Notes: generated by a model not told the origin, from the letters alone. Shown: positions 19,276 to 30,635, numbered from the stretch's first letter. The stretch: DNA of 64,000 nucleotides from Megascapheus bottae (GCA_024803745.1 JANJXV010000002.1:41747757-41811756); one strand, 5' to 3'. Made by a program: numbers and translations.

Positions 19276-19787
19276 AGTAAATGTTTCTTAACTGGCTATC
19301 TGTCTTTGGACCATTTCCAGACACATTCAATGTTTGGAACATGTATTCACTTTAAGATTTGTGTTAGAATCTCTGCTATACCTAACTTTATTTTCTAAAT
19401 CTTGATGCTCATTGAGAAACTGGCATTTTTCTAAATGCCAGTTCTAAACTCCTGGAGTTCCACATGTCAGGTCCAGACAGTCATCCCTAGATGATGAATG
19501 AAGAGACATGGTAAAGGACAGAAAAAGGAAATTTATTATGTAGCTTATACATACCTCCAGCCATTTTTGGGTACAGACATAAAATAGGTTTAAATAGAGA
19601 AAGAACTAGGAGAAGGACAGAGAGGTACACATTACTAAACAGCACAGTCTCAGAGTTGCTCCAGTGGTCAGAGGTAGTATCAGGTGGTCTGTGTCCGTTG
19701 TTTCAGAATGGTCAGATGAGACCTATCATCATAGTTCTTGTTCTCTGAGAGTTCCTGAGAAGTTGGAAACATGCATAATGCAAACAG
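19276..19787. other. Unique intergenic sequence
   Basis: No element recognised. 19480-19787 is possibly an old LTR in reverse, but this is not provable by eye. Confidence 0.4.
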
Positions 19788-19990
19788 GGGCTGGGAGTTT
19801 GGCCAAGTGGTAGAGTGCTTGCCTAGCATGCACAAAGACTCAGGGTCGATTCCTTGGTAACACATACACAGAAAAAGCTGGAAGTGGTGCTGTGGCTCAA
19901 GTGGTTGAGCTCTAGCCTTGACAAAACCCAAGGAGAGTGCTCAGGCCTAGTTCAAGCCCCAGGACCAGCAGAAAAGAAGAAGAAAAAAAA
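19788..19990 (+). mobile_element. IDL-Geo SINE, forward, full length
   Basis: GGGGCTGGGAGTTTGGCCAA, B-box region GGGTCGATTCC, linker CACATACACAGAAAAAGC, Geo to CCCAGGACCAGC, A-tail. Confidence 0.94.
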
Positions 19991-20288
19991 GTGGCAAAAT
20001 TATGGCAATGTAGTGATGATGCGATGCAATACAATGAGATGACTCCTTGTGACACGAAGGACCTTACTTCTGATTACAATGACAACACAGATAACGACAA
20101 TCTAAACTTTATTCCCATGCCCAAGATCTATAATTTTCACAAGAATTGAGTCTCTGATGAAGATTAAGGAAATGACAACGTGCAGAAATGACTTCAAGTG
20201 TTGATGTTACAAAAGCTGAATGTTTCAAACCTAAGATACAATATTAGAATAGCAAAGCAGACTAGTCACGTATTAGAGCATTGCCAAG

Positions 20289-20736
20289 TTTTTTTTCCAT
20301 ATATTTTTATTGTAATTAATAGAAGGGTTACATTATAGAGGGTGCATTACTTCACATACATGGATACCCTTTCTCATGTCTTAGTCCCCATTTCCCTCCC
20401 CCCACCCCCGCCCCTCATCTTGTTTCCCCCCTTCCCTATCCTATCTCAAATAACCAAATACGCATACATATAATATATCAAATAACCAGATGAAATACTG
20501 TAACAATATAAGATAACCAAGGGACAGCAAAAGAGATGAGAGATAACAGTACATTAAGGACAACAGTCACTCATTATATGACTTTTGTTTCTATATCCTG
20601 GAGGTCCTTTCATTTAGCCTCATATTGACAGCAGCATAGAATTCCATGTGTATAAATACCACATCTTGTTGATCCCCTCATCAACTGAGGGGCATCTGGG
20701 TTGGTCCCATATCTTTGCTATGGTAAATAGGGCTGC
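20289..20736 (-). mobile_element. LINE-1, 5'-truncated, reverse, with target-site duplication
   Basis: About 448 bp: T-run (poly-A tail) then L1 3'UTR (ATTGTAATTAATAGAAGGGT, CCCCTCC-rich, GGAGGTCCTTTCATTTAGCC) and the end of ORF2 (CACATCTTGTTGATC, GGCATCTGGGTTGGTCCCAT). Flanked by AGAGCATTGCCAAG (20275-20288) and AGAGCATTGTCAAG (20737-20750), a 14-bp duplication with one mismatch. Confidence 0.95.
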
Positions 20737-20750
20737 AGAGCATTGTCAAG

Positions 20751-21034
20751 TCTTAAGCAGTGTCTATTGTTCTGGAGGAAGTGGTTGAAATGTTTCATGG
20801 ACTATTAACTGTAAGTAGAGCCTCTTCATCTTGTAAGGTATAAATGACAGGGCCCCAAACCTGGAAGAACTGGAGTGGGGAAAGCACAATCCTAAAGAAG
20901 ACCATTAGACACCTTTTTATATTATCTCAGACTATGATGGTCAGCACAAAAACAGCAGTCTTCCAAGAGGAAGAGGCATATACTACCTTAAGCTTTGGAT
21001 AAGCAGAAAGTTCATGAGACTCTCTGCCTCCCTC
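20751..21034. other. Unique intergenic sequence
   Basis: Nothing recognised. Confidence 0.45.
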
Positions 21035-21261
21035 TTCAGTCCAGGGTTTGAACTCTGGGCCTGGGTGCTATCCTTAAGTACTCTAGGCTAGCACTGTATC
21101 ACTTGAGCAACAACTCAACTTCTATTTGTGTATGCATAATTTAGTGGCAATAATAATCTCTCATGGTCTTTCCTAAGCAGGCTGGCTTTTTGAACTGCAG
21201 TCCTCAGATCTCAGCCTCCTGCGTGGCTAAGATTACAGGTAGGAGCCTCCAGTGCCCAGCT
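21035..21261 (-). mobile_element. B1-Geo SINE, reverse, diverged
   Basis: TCCAGGGTTTGAACTCTGGG, GGCTAGCACTGTATCACTTG, CAGATCTCAGCCTCCTGCG. Confidence 0.8.
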
Positions 21262-21390
21262 TCCGTAAGACTCGTATATCAATTAACTACCAGTGCAGCC
21301 ATAGTTCAAGTGTTAGAGTGCTAGCCTTCAACAACAAAGCTCAGGACAGTTCCCAGACCCTCAGTCCAAGTCCCATGATCAGTGTGCATG
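21262..21390 (+). mobile_element. Geo-monomer fragment, forward
   Basis: ATCAATTAACTACCAG, CAAGTGTTAGAGTGCTAGCC, CCAAGTCCCATGATC. The head is missing. Its tail leads into a CA repeat, and it abuts the previous reverse copy. Confidence 0.75.
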
Positions 21391-21397
21391 CACACAT

Positions 21398-21437
<40 letters not shown>
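21391..21437. repeat. (CA)n microsatellite
   Basis: CA run grown from a SINE tail. Confidence 0.96.
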
Positions 21438-21440
<3 letters not shown>

Positions 21441-21848
21441 GTATCATTCATTTCTGTTAGATGGGACATGTATAGGAAATGGCATTAGTATCCTACCAAT
21501 TCCAGTTCCACAGAGCCATGGCCAATATAGCTAAATTAAACAGTAAGTATTGTCAAAGCTTTTGCAGGAAAATTGGAGTACAACCTATCTGTTCCTGTTT
21601 AAATTGACAAGGGCAACATTTCCAGCTTTAAAGGGTAAGGTGATGTAGGATCAGATGATGGCATTATATTGCCTGGCTGGCTGTCCTATGTTGAATGAAA
21701 GTATGTCTTTGGAACTACTGGGAAGTCAGAAGTTAGGAACAGCCTTCCTCAAATGATTTCATAGGAACTGAGATGCAGATAAGCCACAGGGGCAATCCTT
21801 GCCACCAAGAAAGCAATGAACAATGCTTTAAGTCAAGACTCCTATTTC
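21438..21848. other. Unique intergenic sequence
   Basis: No element or ORF recognised. Confidence 0.45.
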
Positions 21849-22040
21849 TTTTTTTTCCCCCCAAGTTCCGAGGCTTGAACTCAGGTGTGAGGTACTGGCT
21901 TTCTCAAGGTTAGTGCTCTACCACTTGAGCCACAGCACCATCTCTGGCTTTCTCTGTATATGTGGTATCAAGAATCAAACCCAGGGCTTTGGGCATGCTA
22001 GGGTAAGCACTCTACCACTAGGCCACACTACCGGTCCAAG
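21849..22040 (-). mobile_element. IDL-Geo SINE, reverse, internally shortened
   Basis: GAGGCTTGAACTCAGGTG, TTGAGCCACAGCACCATC, TATATGTGGTATCAAGAATC, GGCATGCTAGGGTAAGCAC. The sequence between the tail and the CTACCACTTG region is shortened. Confidence 0.88.
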
Positions 22041-23284
22041 ATTGCAGTTTCATGACATAACTTGGCTCAAGTTTTCTTCAGGACTTGGTTGCCTCATTCT
22101 CAGAAGACTAAGGAGGCCTCCAGGCTGAACGCAAGTAACAGGTTGAGTCCAAGTGCTTAGTCCACTGACTGGGTATCCTTCTATATAAAGGCAGACTACC
22201 TACAAGGTTCTTGGGAGCCCCAAACATAGGCTATTACTTTGAATAAAATTTAGTTTTACCATCAATTCCCATCATTATGCACGATTTGGAGCTTGGTGGT
22301 CCAGAGAGGGCAAAACAAAGATGATCCTTTATCAATATGGAAATGTCAATCCTGGGACTCCTCCCATCCAATGTGGAGGTAGCTGCATGCACACTGTTAT
22401 CAGCCCTTCAGGGCTTGGTGCTAGCTCCCTTTGGACTTGTGGAAACTCCTTCTTCAGTGTCCCCATTACTTACAGATAGGTCAGGGTGCTTTCAGAAGCT
22501 GGTATCCCATGACGTCTTTTGCTTTGGTGTCGCAGCTGCTGACATTTGTAGCAGATGTATTTGTTTACCAAAGTTCCTCTCAGGGATGCCAGAAATGGGC
22601 TTGGCCTTGAGACTTAAATCTCTCTCCCTCCTTCCCCTCCTCCGGGTGTTCCTAGTTAGTGAAATAGGTTCCTAGAATGGTTAATCCTTCCTGAGATCAT
22701 GTTGTCAGGATGTATATTAGAATGTTTCCTTAAAGAGGTCTGGGTTCTCATTTGGCTCCTTTGTCAAAGTTAACCTGTTGGCATTTCCTCATGCCGTCTT
22801 GGAGGTACTGGCTCTTTATCAGAAGAGCTAGTTTATTAATAACCACCCTTGTGGTGACTGAAAGTTCAGTGTGTGTGTGAGATCAAGTGTTGAGTCCTGC
22901 CTCTGCTGCTAAGGGAAGAGTATCATCTACCACATCATCAGCAAACTGGGCAGCATCTGAAATGCAGTGCATCTCACTGAGTCACAAAGGGAGAGAAGCA
23001 CAGATATGCTTAGATGCAATAAAAGTTGAAAACTATGTTCTTGGATTCCTACACAAAGCAACCTCACAGAGTCTACCTAGTCTCTCCCTTCTTTGTCTAA
23101 GGTCCCCTGTTAGAAAGGAGACATAGACCTTCTTAGTTCTATTTCCTCTGGCTGCCAATCCTGGAAAGTGGTCCCAGAGGGCATATGCTAAGGGCTTGAG
23201 GATGTGTCACTGCCTTTGGGGACTCCAGCAAGGGTTGTTTTTACCTTTTGAAATCAAATGGGGACTTTTAAGGGGGGTTCTGGT
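22041..23284. other. Unrecognised intergenic sequence, possibly an old LTR at its left end
   Basis: TATATAAA at about 22183-22190 lies 55 bp before AATAAA (22242-22247), the spacing seen in some retroviral LTRs; TGGAGCTTGGTGGTCCAGAG follows about 40 bp later. No viral ORF is visible. ORFs of 112 codons (22337) and 79 codons (22887) have no recognisable family. Confidence 0.3.
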
Positions 23285-23490
23285 TTTTTTTTTCTTTTTC
23301 TTTTTTTGCCAGTCCTGGGCTTGGGCTCAGGGCTTAAGCGCTGTCCTTGGACTTTCTCAAGGCTAGAGCTCTACCACTTGAGCCTCAGCACCACTTCCGG
23401 CTTTTTGCTATGTATGTGGTACCAAGGAATCGAACCGGTCTTCGTGCATGCTAGGCAAACACTACCACTAGGCCAAACTCCGGCCCTGGT
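23285..23490 (-). mobile_element. IDL-Geo SINE, reverse
   Basis: GCCAGTCCTGGGCTTGGGC, TATGTATGTGGTACCAAGG, ending CCAAACTCCGGCCC. Small deletions in the B-box region (ATCGAACCGGTC). Confidence 0.93.
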
Positions 23491-24474
23491 TTTTTTTTCT
23501 TGATAGGGCAAACATTTTCTAAATCTGTTTTCTCTCTGATTTAAATATCTTAACATGGGAATTTTGGACCCTTTCTTTTTGTCTTCAACAAAACAAGATG
23601 AAAAATACTGACACACGTATTATCTCACATTTAACTTCACTCAGTGATGGAGAAGAGATCAGAGCAAGCTGGAACAGGGCAGAGCATGACAACAGCATAG
23701 CATGTATGGAGAAGCTGTATGTTCAAAGCAGTATGAGCTGCGAACCTGAGTACTCTCAACCATCCTGGTCATCTGGGATCACTCTAAGTGACAAAAGTCT
23801 CACTCAAGGAGTTTACATTTTAGTGGGAGCATGTTGTAAACAGGCAATGAACAACTATGAACAGATCAAACACTAGGCTTTGTTAGGAGTAGCTTTATTA
23901 AGGAGGGGTGGGGGAAGCGTTCCAAGAAAGAGCTCTTCAGAAGTGTGAGGAACATGGAGTGAATGAAGGACACTGCCCTCCATTCAAACAGCAGTCAAGG
24001 TCGAACCCCTAAGGTGTTCTTGAGTCCAGGTTTGAAGGAAGGGAGGTAGTGAGCCACAAGGTCATTTGGGGAGACCACTAAATACACTAGTACTGCAGCA
24101 GTGAGAGAGAACTGTTAGAAAAGAGATGAGAGATGAAGGGCTGCAATTGAACGTCACACAGGGACGCATGGGTTTGGTGTCAGGACTTAAGCTTTCATTA
24201 AGTAAAATAGCTGAGTAGAGGAATGACATTTGTTTTTCTGAAATATTTTTGTTTCTCCATCAAATGCAAATGCTAGCTTCACTGGATAGATCAGAGCAAT
24301 TGCTGCTCTTTAGGGCTTGGATATTTTTCCATGCTCTTCTTGCATTGAGGGTTTGTGTGGAGAGGTCTGCAGTGATTCTAATTTTCTTTGCATTGCATTA
24401 TAGTTTTTTTTTTCCCCTCCAGCATTTAGAATCACCTCTTTGCTATTCGGGTCTAATCTTTTGTTCTGTGTTTT
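23491..24474. other. Unique intergenic sequence
   Basis: No repeat recognised. A 92-codon ORF at 23598 is not a known family. The right end (from about 24250) may already belong to the old L1. Confidence 0.45.
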
Positions 24475-24665
24475 TTCTTTTTTTGCCAGTCCTGGGCTTG
24501 GACTCAGGGCTTGAGCACTACCCTTGGGTTTTTTCAAGGCTAGAGCTCTACCAATTGAGCCACAGCTCCACTTCTGGCTTTTTCAATGTATGTGGTACTG
24601 AGGAATAGAACCCGGGTCTTCGTGCATGCTAGGCAAGCACTCTGCTAGGCCTAACTCTGGCCCCA
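24475..24665 (-). mobile_element. IDL-Geo SINE, reverse, inserted near L1 ORF1
   Basis: TTTTTGCCAGTCCTGGGCTT to CTAACTCTGGCCCC. Lies just beyond the ORF1-like L1 sequence. Confidence 0.93.
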
Positions 24666-25063
24666 TGTTTATGATGTGTCTGGACGAGTTCTCTCTAGGG
24701 TTTTATTAGGTGTTCTATAGGCTTCTGTTATGTGGGTGAAATTTTCTCTAGGAAAATTTTCTGCTACAATCCTGGTAAGTGTTGTTTTCCCTTCATTCAA
24801 AACTCCTCCCCTTTGTCAATTCCAATTATATTAAGATTACATATTTTGGTTTTTGGTGAATTCTGAGTGATTTTTTTCCAGATTAATGCCTCTTTGCTCC
24901 AACTCCTATGTTTTATCTCCCATTCCTGATATTGTTTTGTACCTCAGTTATTCTATTAGCTATAGCTTCTACTCTGGTTTGTATTATGGAAATTGAACCC
25001 TTCATGTTTTCTATCTCTGATCTGAGAGTGTTCATCTCTCCATCTAAAGAAATATAAACCTTG

Positions 25064-25196
25064 GTTTTTTTTTTGTTATTTTTTTTATTGTAATTAGTAA
25101 AAGGGTTATATGATATTTGCCAGATAGAAGGTGCATTAATTCACATACATTGATACCCTTTCACATGTCTTGGTAGCCATTTCCCCCCCTCCCCCC
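25064..25196 (-). mobile_element. Short LINE-1 3' end, reverse, nested in the older L1
   Basis: T-rich tail, ATTGTAATTAGTAAAAGGGT, GGTGCATTAATTCACATACA, GGTAGCCATTTCC. Only about 133 bp. Flanked by AACCTTG at 25057-25063 and 25197-25203, a possible short target-site duplication. Confidence 0.88.
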
Positions 25197-25674
25197 AACC
25201 TTGTTTTATTTGTCTCCATTTCTCTTTTAAAATCAAGAAGTTCCTTGGCAATTCCTGTTGGGGCCTGACCTCCATCTTTGAGGCCTGATTTTGGCTCAGC
25301 GGCCATTGAAGGGCTTTGGCCAGGCATTCGCTCCTAGCATACCTCTCTTAAGGCATCTCTGTGTACGTGACTCGACTGAGCCCCCCGCAGCTGCGCAGGT
25401 CTCGCAGGCTTTCCTGCACTTGTCCCACCCAGTAAATTGCCTGACGCAGTAAAGAGAGATCAGTGAGAGATCTGATGCGCTTTCATGGTTTACATTGCTC
25501 CTGACTCAGTGTGGTTTTTTCTTCCTCGGTTATTGGGGGAGGGCTGGGTCATCGATACTTACCATCTCACTTGGCTCCGGGGGACTACAGGCTGGTCCTG
25601 TGTGTCCCTCCCCATTCCTGTGTTGCTCCCTAGAGTAGCAACAATTCCCTGCTTGTGTCCCTCGAATTGTTTTT

Positions 25675-25875
25675 GGACTTTTTTTTTTCCAGTCCTGGGG
25701 CTTGAACTTGGGGCCTGGGCACTGTCTTTGCACACTTTTTGCTCAAGGCTAGGCCTCTGCCACTTGAACCACATAGCTCTTTGTGGCTTTTCCTGTGTGT
25801 GTGGTACTGAGGAATCGAACCAGGGCTTTGTGCATGCTAGGCAAACATACTAGCATTAGTCCATGCTCCTGGCCC
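25675..25875 (-). mobile_element. IDL-Geo SINE, reverse, inside the L1
   Basis: CCAGTCCTGGGGCTTGAACT, GTGTGTGTGGTACTGAGG, GGAATCGAACCAGGGC, ending CATGCTCCTGGCCC. Confidence 0.9.
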
Positions 25876-26209
25876 TGGAATTCTTTTTACTTTATTGGTC
25901 AGGTCTGATACCACCTCTTTAAATGATGTCATATCTCCCATTTCCTCACTCTTAATTCCTTTTGGAGTTTGCATGGGACCTTGACTTATAAATTTTGTCA
26001 TTTGTCTTTGTGATTTCCAGATTGGGGCTTCAAGGCTTGCCAATTATTGTTTAGTTGGGTCTGTTGGTGGCCAATAAATGATGGTCTTTACTTGGTCTTG
26101 GGCTGGTGGTTCTCTCTAGGTATGGTGAGTATGCATGGTTCTCAGCCTGATAGTATAGCCGTTATTGGCTTGCTAGCTAGTTTCTAGCAGTTGGGCCCAG
26201 CTGTGTTGC

Positions 26210-27080
26210 GCACTTTCCGTATTTCTGGAGTTGGGAAGATTGTATGGCTAGTTTCCAGCAGGAGCACGACGCCTTTGCTGGCATGCCCATGGTTCCCGGT
26301 GGTGGCGCATAGCTGTCTGTGTGTACCTGGGATTCAGCTAGATAGTGCAATGGTGGCTGGCTTGTCCACGAGGTTCCCAGCAACAGGGCCAAGCTGTGTG
26401 ATGTGTGCCTTTGGTTTTATTGTGATAGGGCGGGGTATACATCTGATTCCCAGTATGAGTGCACACCTGTTGCTGTCTTGCCCACCCGTTACTGGTGGTG
26501 GCTGGAAATTGCTATCCGTGTACATGCCTAGTCTCAGCTGGATAGCTCAGCTGTAGATGAGCTGTTTTGGGTTTTCCGCAGTAAGGTGGAGCATGTTCTC
26601 AATTCCCAATAGGAGTATAGGCTATTGCTGACACACCAACTGGTTCCCAGTGGTGGCTCACAACTGTTGGCTGTGCTCATGTTTGTGTCTTTGCCACTGT
26701 TGCTGGCTTGCCCACTCAAGGCCCAGCAGCAGGGCCTTTATGTCTGCAGTAGGGTGGAGTGCACCCCTGATTCTAGGTTGGAGCTTGTGACCTTTCCTGG
26801 AGCGCCCACAGGTTCCCAACCGCTATGTACAGTTACACATCTGTTGCCGGTTTGCCTGCCCCTGTTCCTAGAGGGAGGGCCCAGCTGAAGATGTGTGCTT
26901 TTGAGATTTCTGCAGTAGGGCAGAGCACTTGGCTCTTGCTGGTATGCCCTCCACTCCCCAGCGGTGGCTCAGGGTTGCTATCCCTGCTCTTTCCGCAACA
27001 GGCAGAGAGCACACCTGATTCCCAATAGGAGCACAAGGCTGTTGTTGGCTGTGGGCTTGTCTGTGTCTCAGCTTAGTAGT
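26210..27080 (-). repeat. Degenerate tandem monomers (about 165 bp) in the L1 5'UTR
   Basis: A recurring block GCAGTARGGYRGAGCR near 26421, 26578, 26746, 26912 and (shorter) 26995, each followed by GATTCCCAATAGGAG-like and GTTCCCAGTGGTGGCT-like words. Spacings are 157, 168, 166 and 83 bp. Monomers are diverged, so identity is low but order is kept. Confidence 0.7.
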
Positions 27081-27662
27081 CCCACTGCTGCTGGCTTGCC
27101 ACCAGCTCCCAGCAATAGAATGCTCTGCCAGGTATTGCCCAGTGCACACGCGCAGACAATGCTCCCCTCCCCTTCTTCAACTGTCAGTGCTGTGGGAACA
27201 TAGGGTCTTAGCATCTGTCGAGGGAGGGGTCTGGGTTCAGTTCTGTAGTTTGCCACCAGCACTGCTCTCTCAAGGGCAGTGGGGGATCCCGGTGGGCTAC
27301 TCACTGATCTCAGGTCTGGCTGTGGGCTGCTCCTTCCTGGTCTGTGTGTCTCCTCTCCAGTCTCAGCCACTGTCTGTGCTCTCCAAAACCCAGGTCGTGT
27401 GAGTTTCCTGCATCTGGATTCTGCGCCTGCAAGCCAGTGGCTCGGAGGCTCCACGGTGAAGGATGGGGGCGTCCTCGGGATTCTTTTTGAGTGTTTGTTA
27501 TGAGCTTTTTCTGTTTTTCTTTTCTAGTTTGCATAGTTCTCTGTTCCTTCCTAATATTGTAGTTGTTGAATTCTTAGGGGAGTTAGCTCCTGGGACCCCC
27601 CATCTCTCTCTTTTGTTGGAGAGAGCTAGGCTGGATCCCTAGTGTTTTGATGCCATCTTCCT

Positions 27663-28599
27663 TCGGTTTGTTTAAATCATGCTAGGTCCTGGTGCAAGAT
27701 TCAAAGCAGATAGAATGTCAATGGGAGCTGGTAACACAGGTAGGTGAATGCATGGATGCCCTGGGTTTGATCCTTACTACCTCTTCTCTATTTAGAAATA
27801 TGAATGACCAGACTCTACCCAAGACCTAAAGTATGCTCTGCCCATTTGAAAAGCCTGAAAATGAGGTTGCCTGAACAAAATACTGGATGAATAAAAGTAA
27901 AACAAATGCTCTCCTTCTGCTTTGACATTCTGAGACATCAATTGAAAACAAGGGGAAATTAGTGACCATACTATATGGGTTAGAATGTAACTGGCCTAGC
28001 CCTGTGGGGTTCTCCAGGGACCCTCCCCAATACCCAGAGTTGAAACTGCTCCAAGAAGCAGTCCAAGAGTCATAATCACATGCAACCCAAGTGCTTGAGA
28101 ATAATTGTTTTATTTATAATCAGCAGCTTAATTATCTTGAGGACAATCTCGTAAACACAAACACCTTTGATTGTACAGTCTCTTTAACAGAAGATCATGA
28201 ATTCTGTGACAGATCATGCTAAGAAGCTAACTCTGAGGAGGGGAAAAAGATATTCCTATGCTGTAAATTTAAGAAAATAGGCATTTTTAGAAAAATGATA
28301 AAAATATTAAGGAAAAAAGCCTTTTATTAGAAAACACAAATCACTAACTCATGTAAAATAACTTGTCAACTCATAAATGGAGTAGAAACAAGTATTAGTT
28401 TTAAAAACATTTGACATGCTTGACTTTCAACTAGCTTTTCTCAGGAAACAGATGCAAACCCAAGTACTGATCTGACTGTACGGTCAACAGTGATCAAGTG
28501 AATCACGTAAATCCCTTCAACACTTTTGTTTGGATTGTCATTTGAGTCTGGCTTCAATAACAAAAACTGTTTTCAAGAATTTAGTTTTTCTGAATCCAT
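27663..28599. other. Unique sequence beyond the Mtap 3' end
   Basis: Contains a weak ID-like fragment (27720-27780, GGGTTTGATCCTTACTACC). Minus-strand AATAAA motifs (TTTATT on +) occur near 28108, so an extended Mtap 3'UTR could reach here. Confidence 0.4.
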
Positions 28600-28840
28600 C
28601 TATTTTTTTTCCCCCGTGTCGGTACTGGAGCTTAAACTTAGGACATGGGCACTGTCGTTGGCTTTTTCAATTAAGGCTGGTCCTCTAACACTTGAGCCAT
28701 ATTCCACTCTTGGCTTTTTGTTGGTTAACTAGACATATGAATCTCATGGATTTTCCCACCTCGAATGCTTTCAAGCACAATCCTTAGATCTCAGCCTTCT
28801 GAGTAGCTATTATTCCAGGTCTCAGCCACTAGCGCCAAGT
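28600..28840 (-). mobile_element. B1-Geo SINE, reverse, old
   Basis: CTGGAGCTTAAACTTAGGAC, CTAACACTTGAGCCATATTC, GTTGGTTAACTAGACATATG, CTCAGCCTTCTGAGTAGC. Confidence 0.8.
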
Positions 28841-28868
28841 TTCCATTTTAATTTTACAACTTCATTAC

Positions 28869-29687
28869 TTTATTTTACTCACCATAGAAAAATACAATTA
28901 GAAATAAAAGAAAAAATATCCAGTACATGGTCTCCAAATATAATGAAAAATTATATATTTTCCCTTCAAGGTTTTGTACATTGATACAGCATTTGAAGAT
29001 AAAACTAGTACTATAAAATTTCTTGTTAATTTCCTTAGGACATTATTATGTGAAAATATGATCTTAAGTTGTTTCATAATGTAATTATAACTAAACCTCA
29101 ACTTACCTAAAACAGATGGATATTGAGATTGTTTTAAGTATCTGCTATTAGAAGCAACACTATTTAACGTCCTTCTTTATACAAAGTTTTTTGCATGTGT
29201 CTGATAATTTTCAAAAATAAGTTTGCAGAAATACCCAACAAAGTGCTTATGTACTGTAAAGCACCTGATGCATTTTGATAAACTGACCTATTCTAAGACT
29301 GAACCAACTCACAATCATATGGAAACAAGCAGCCCACACCCTATTTTCTTTCTCAGATTCCCCAGCAACAAAGAACACTGGATATTGTCTCCAACTCTTG
29401 TGTTGCAAATTTAACAGGGAGGAGGCGAAAAGGGATTTTCTTTGGTTTTTCCCCTAAAATGTAAGGTTTTCCCTGTTCAGTGGTCATTTGCTTCTCTTCT
29501 GTGTCCTGAAGCAGTGTCAGTCTTTTAAGGTAGAGTCTGTAATACATTCAATGTCTCATCTTTCTTACTGCATTCTTCTTTTGTTGCTGGAAAGGGCATG
29601 TCTTTTCCTGGGACTTCAAGTTAAGAAAATTCTCAAAATGACTAGCAGTAGAAAGCCTTCTTTTCTGGGGGACAGTCATGTTTTCTT
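28869..29687 (-). other. Mtap: Mtap 3'UTR (candidate extent)
   Basis: Follows the Mtap stop codon on the minus strand. The nearest AATAAA on that strand is at 28874-28869, about 815 bp after the stop and just before an old SINE. AT-rich, with no ORF or repeat of note. The true poly(A) site is not proven. Confidence 0.45.
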
Positions 29688-29726
29688 TTAATGTCTTGGC
29701 AATAAAACAGAAAACTGGGCCATGTT
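29688..29726 (-). CDS. Mtap: Mtap exon 8, coding part (residues 272-283 and stop)
   Basis: Last coding exon of S-methyl-5'-thioadenosine phosphorylase. Acceptor CCTTTCAG, then codons NMAQFSVLLPRH and TAA, in phase 0 with exon 7. It agrees with the mammalian C-terminus, including Leu279, which in the known enzyme helps form the methylthio pocket (contributed across the trimer interface). Too short for ORF finders; identified by protein match and splice site. Confidence 0.95.
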   Translation of the reverse strand, partial: NMAQFSVLLPRH

Positions 29727-30535
29727 CTGAAAGGAAGAAAGCAGGTAGATGACAAGTGCTATGAGCACTGGAGGGAATGCCTGTTAAAGGACGTATTTAA
29801 ACCAACAACAACAGTACTAATCCACATTTTGATCTTGTGGGTTCAGGTGAAAGGTTTATTTTTAGGTGGGGAGTGTCTCTTCAGATATGTCCCACTTGCC
29901 TTTGGGAAATAAGGTATCTTAGATTCATCTCCTTTCCTGCCAAGTCCTGGAATTAGCTATTTCTTGAGGAAGTCCTAGCTCATTTTAATGAACAAGCACA
30001 TTTAGAAAATAAGAGTGCAAGGCATGATTTTTGGAATGTAACTGTTCTTGGACAGCTTCAGCAGATGGTGTTAAGGAATACATGAATACAGATCCATTGA
30101 TCCAGAGATCATGTTTACACCTTTATGTCTACTCTAACATCTGATCTTTATCTCTAGATTCTCCTTACTTACAATGGAATTATATATGGATAAACTCACC
30201 CAAAATTGAAAACATCACAACACATCCAAACTGCAAACATACTGGCGCTACAGACTATAGAATTTCTTGCCTTAATCTAAGGACTGGGGGCTTCAGCTTA
30301 ACTATCACTATCCATCCCAGCTCCAGAATATATTACCTCTTCATTACACTGGGAGCACATGGACCCCAATCAGCCTGGACAACCTCGTTTAGCCAGAGTG
30401 GGTTTTGGATAAGGTTTTTCATGAAAGGAAAGAAAGGGTGAAACAAAACAAAACAACCACCTGAAACCTTTCTGGCTTGCCTGGGCAGGTCTCAGGAGAT
30501 ACTGCCTTTTGCAGACCCCAGGATATTAGATGGGC

Positions 30536-30635
30536 AAGTGGCTCTGCTTCTTCCCTATCCCTCTGTGCCCCAGTCTCCCCATCTGTGAATGGGAGATGAA
30601 CACAGCATCTACCTCTCATACTACTAAGGAGAGGC
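30536..30635 (+). mobile_element. MIR-like ancient SINE fragment
   Basis: CTCTGTGCCCCAGTCTCCCC, then ATCTGTGAATGGGAGATGAA and CATCTACCTCTCAT match the well-known MIR 3' half. Confidence 0.7.

Larger units (their letters stand above)
24690..27662 (-). mobile_element. LINE-1 5' half (5'UTR plus ORF1 remnants), reverse, interrupted
   Basis: Begins on the minus strand at 27662 with GGAAGATGGC, the usual L1 5' start. A GC-rich 5'UTR runs to about 26050. ORF1 remnants follow: at 24690-24800 the minus strand reads an ENFP.....ITEAYRTPN-like motif in broken frame, the conserved central part of L1 ORF1p. It is split by an IDL-Geo SINE (25675-25875) and a truncated L1 3' end (25064-25196). ORF2 is absent. 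It cannot move now; it marks an old near-5'-complete insertion. Confidence 0.8.

Noticed and set aside
22337..22675. 112-codon ORF
   Set aside because: No recognisable domain or homologue, no promoter or splice signals.
26177..27534. Many 60-130 codon ORFs on both strands
   Set aside because: They lie in the GC-rich L1 5'UTR, which has low stop density; no protein family fits.
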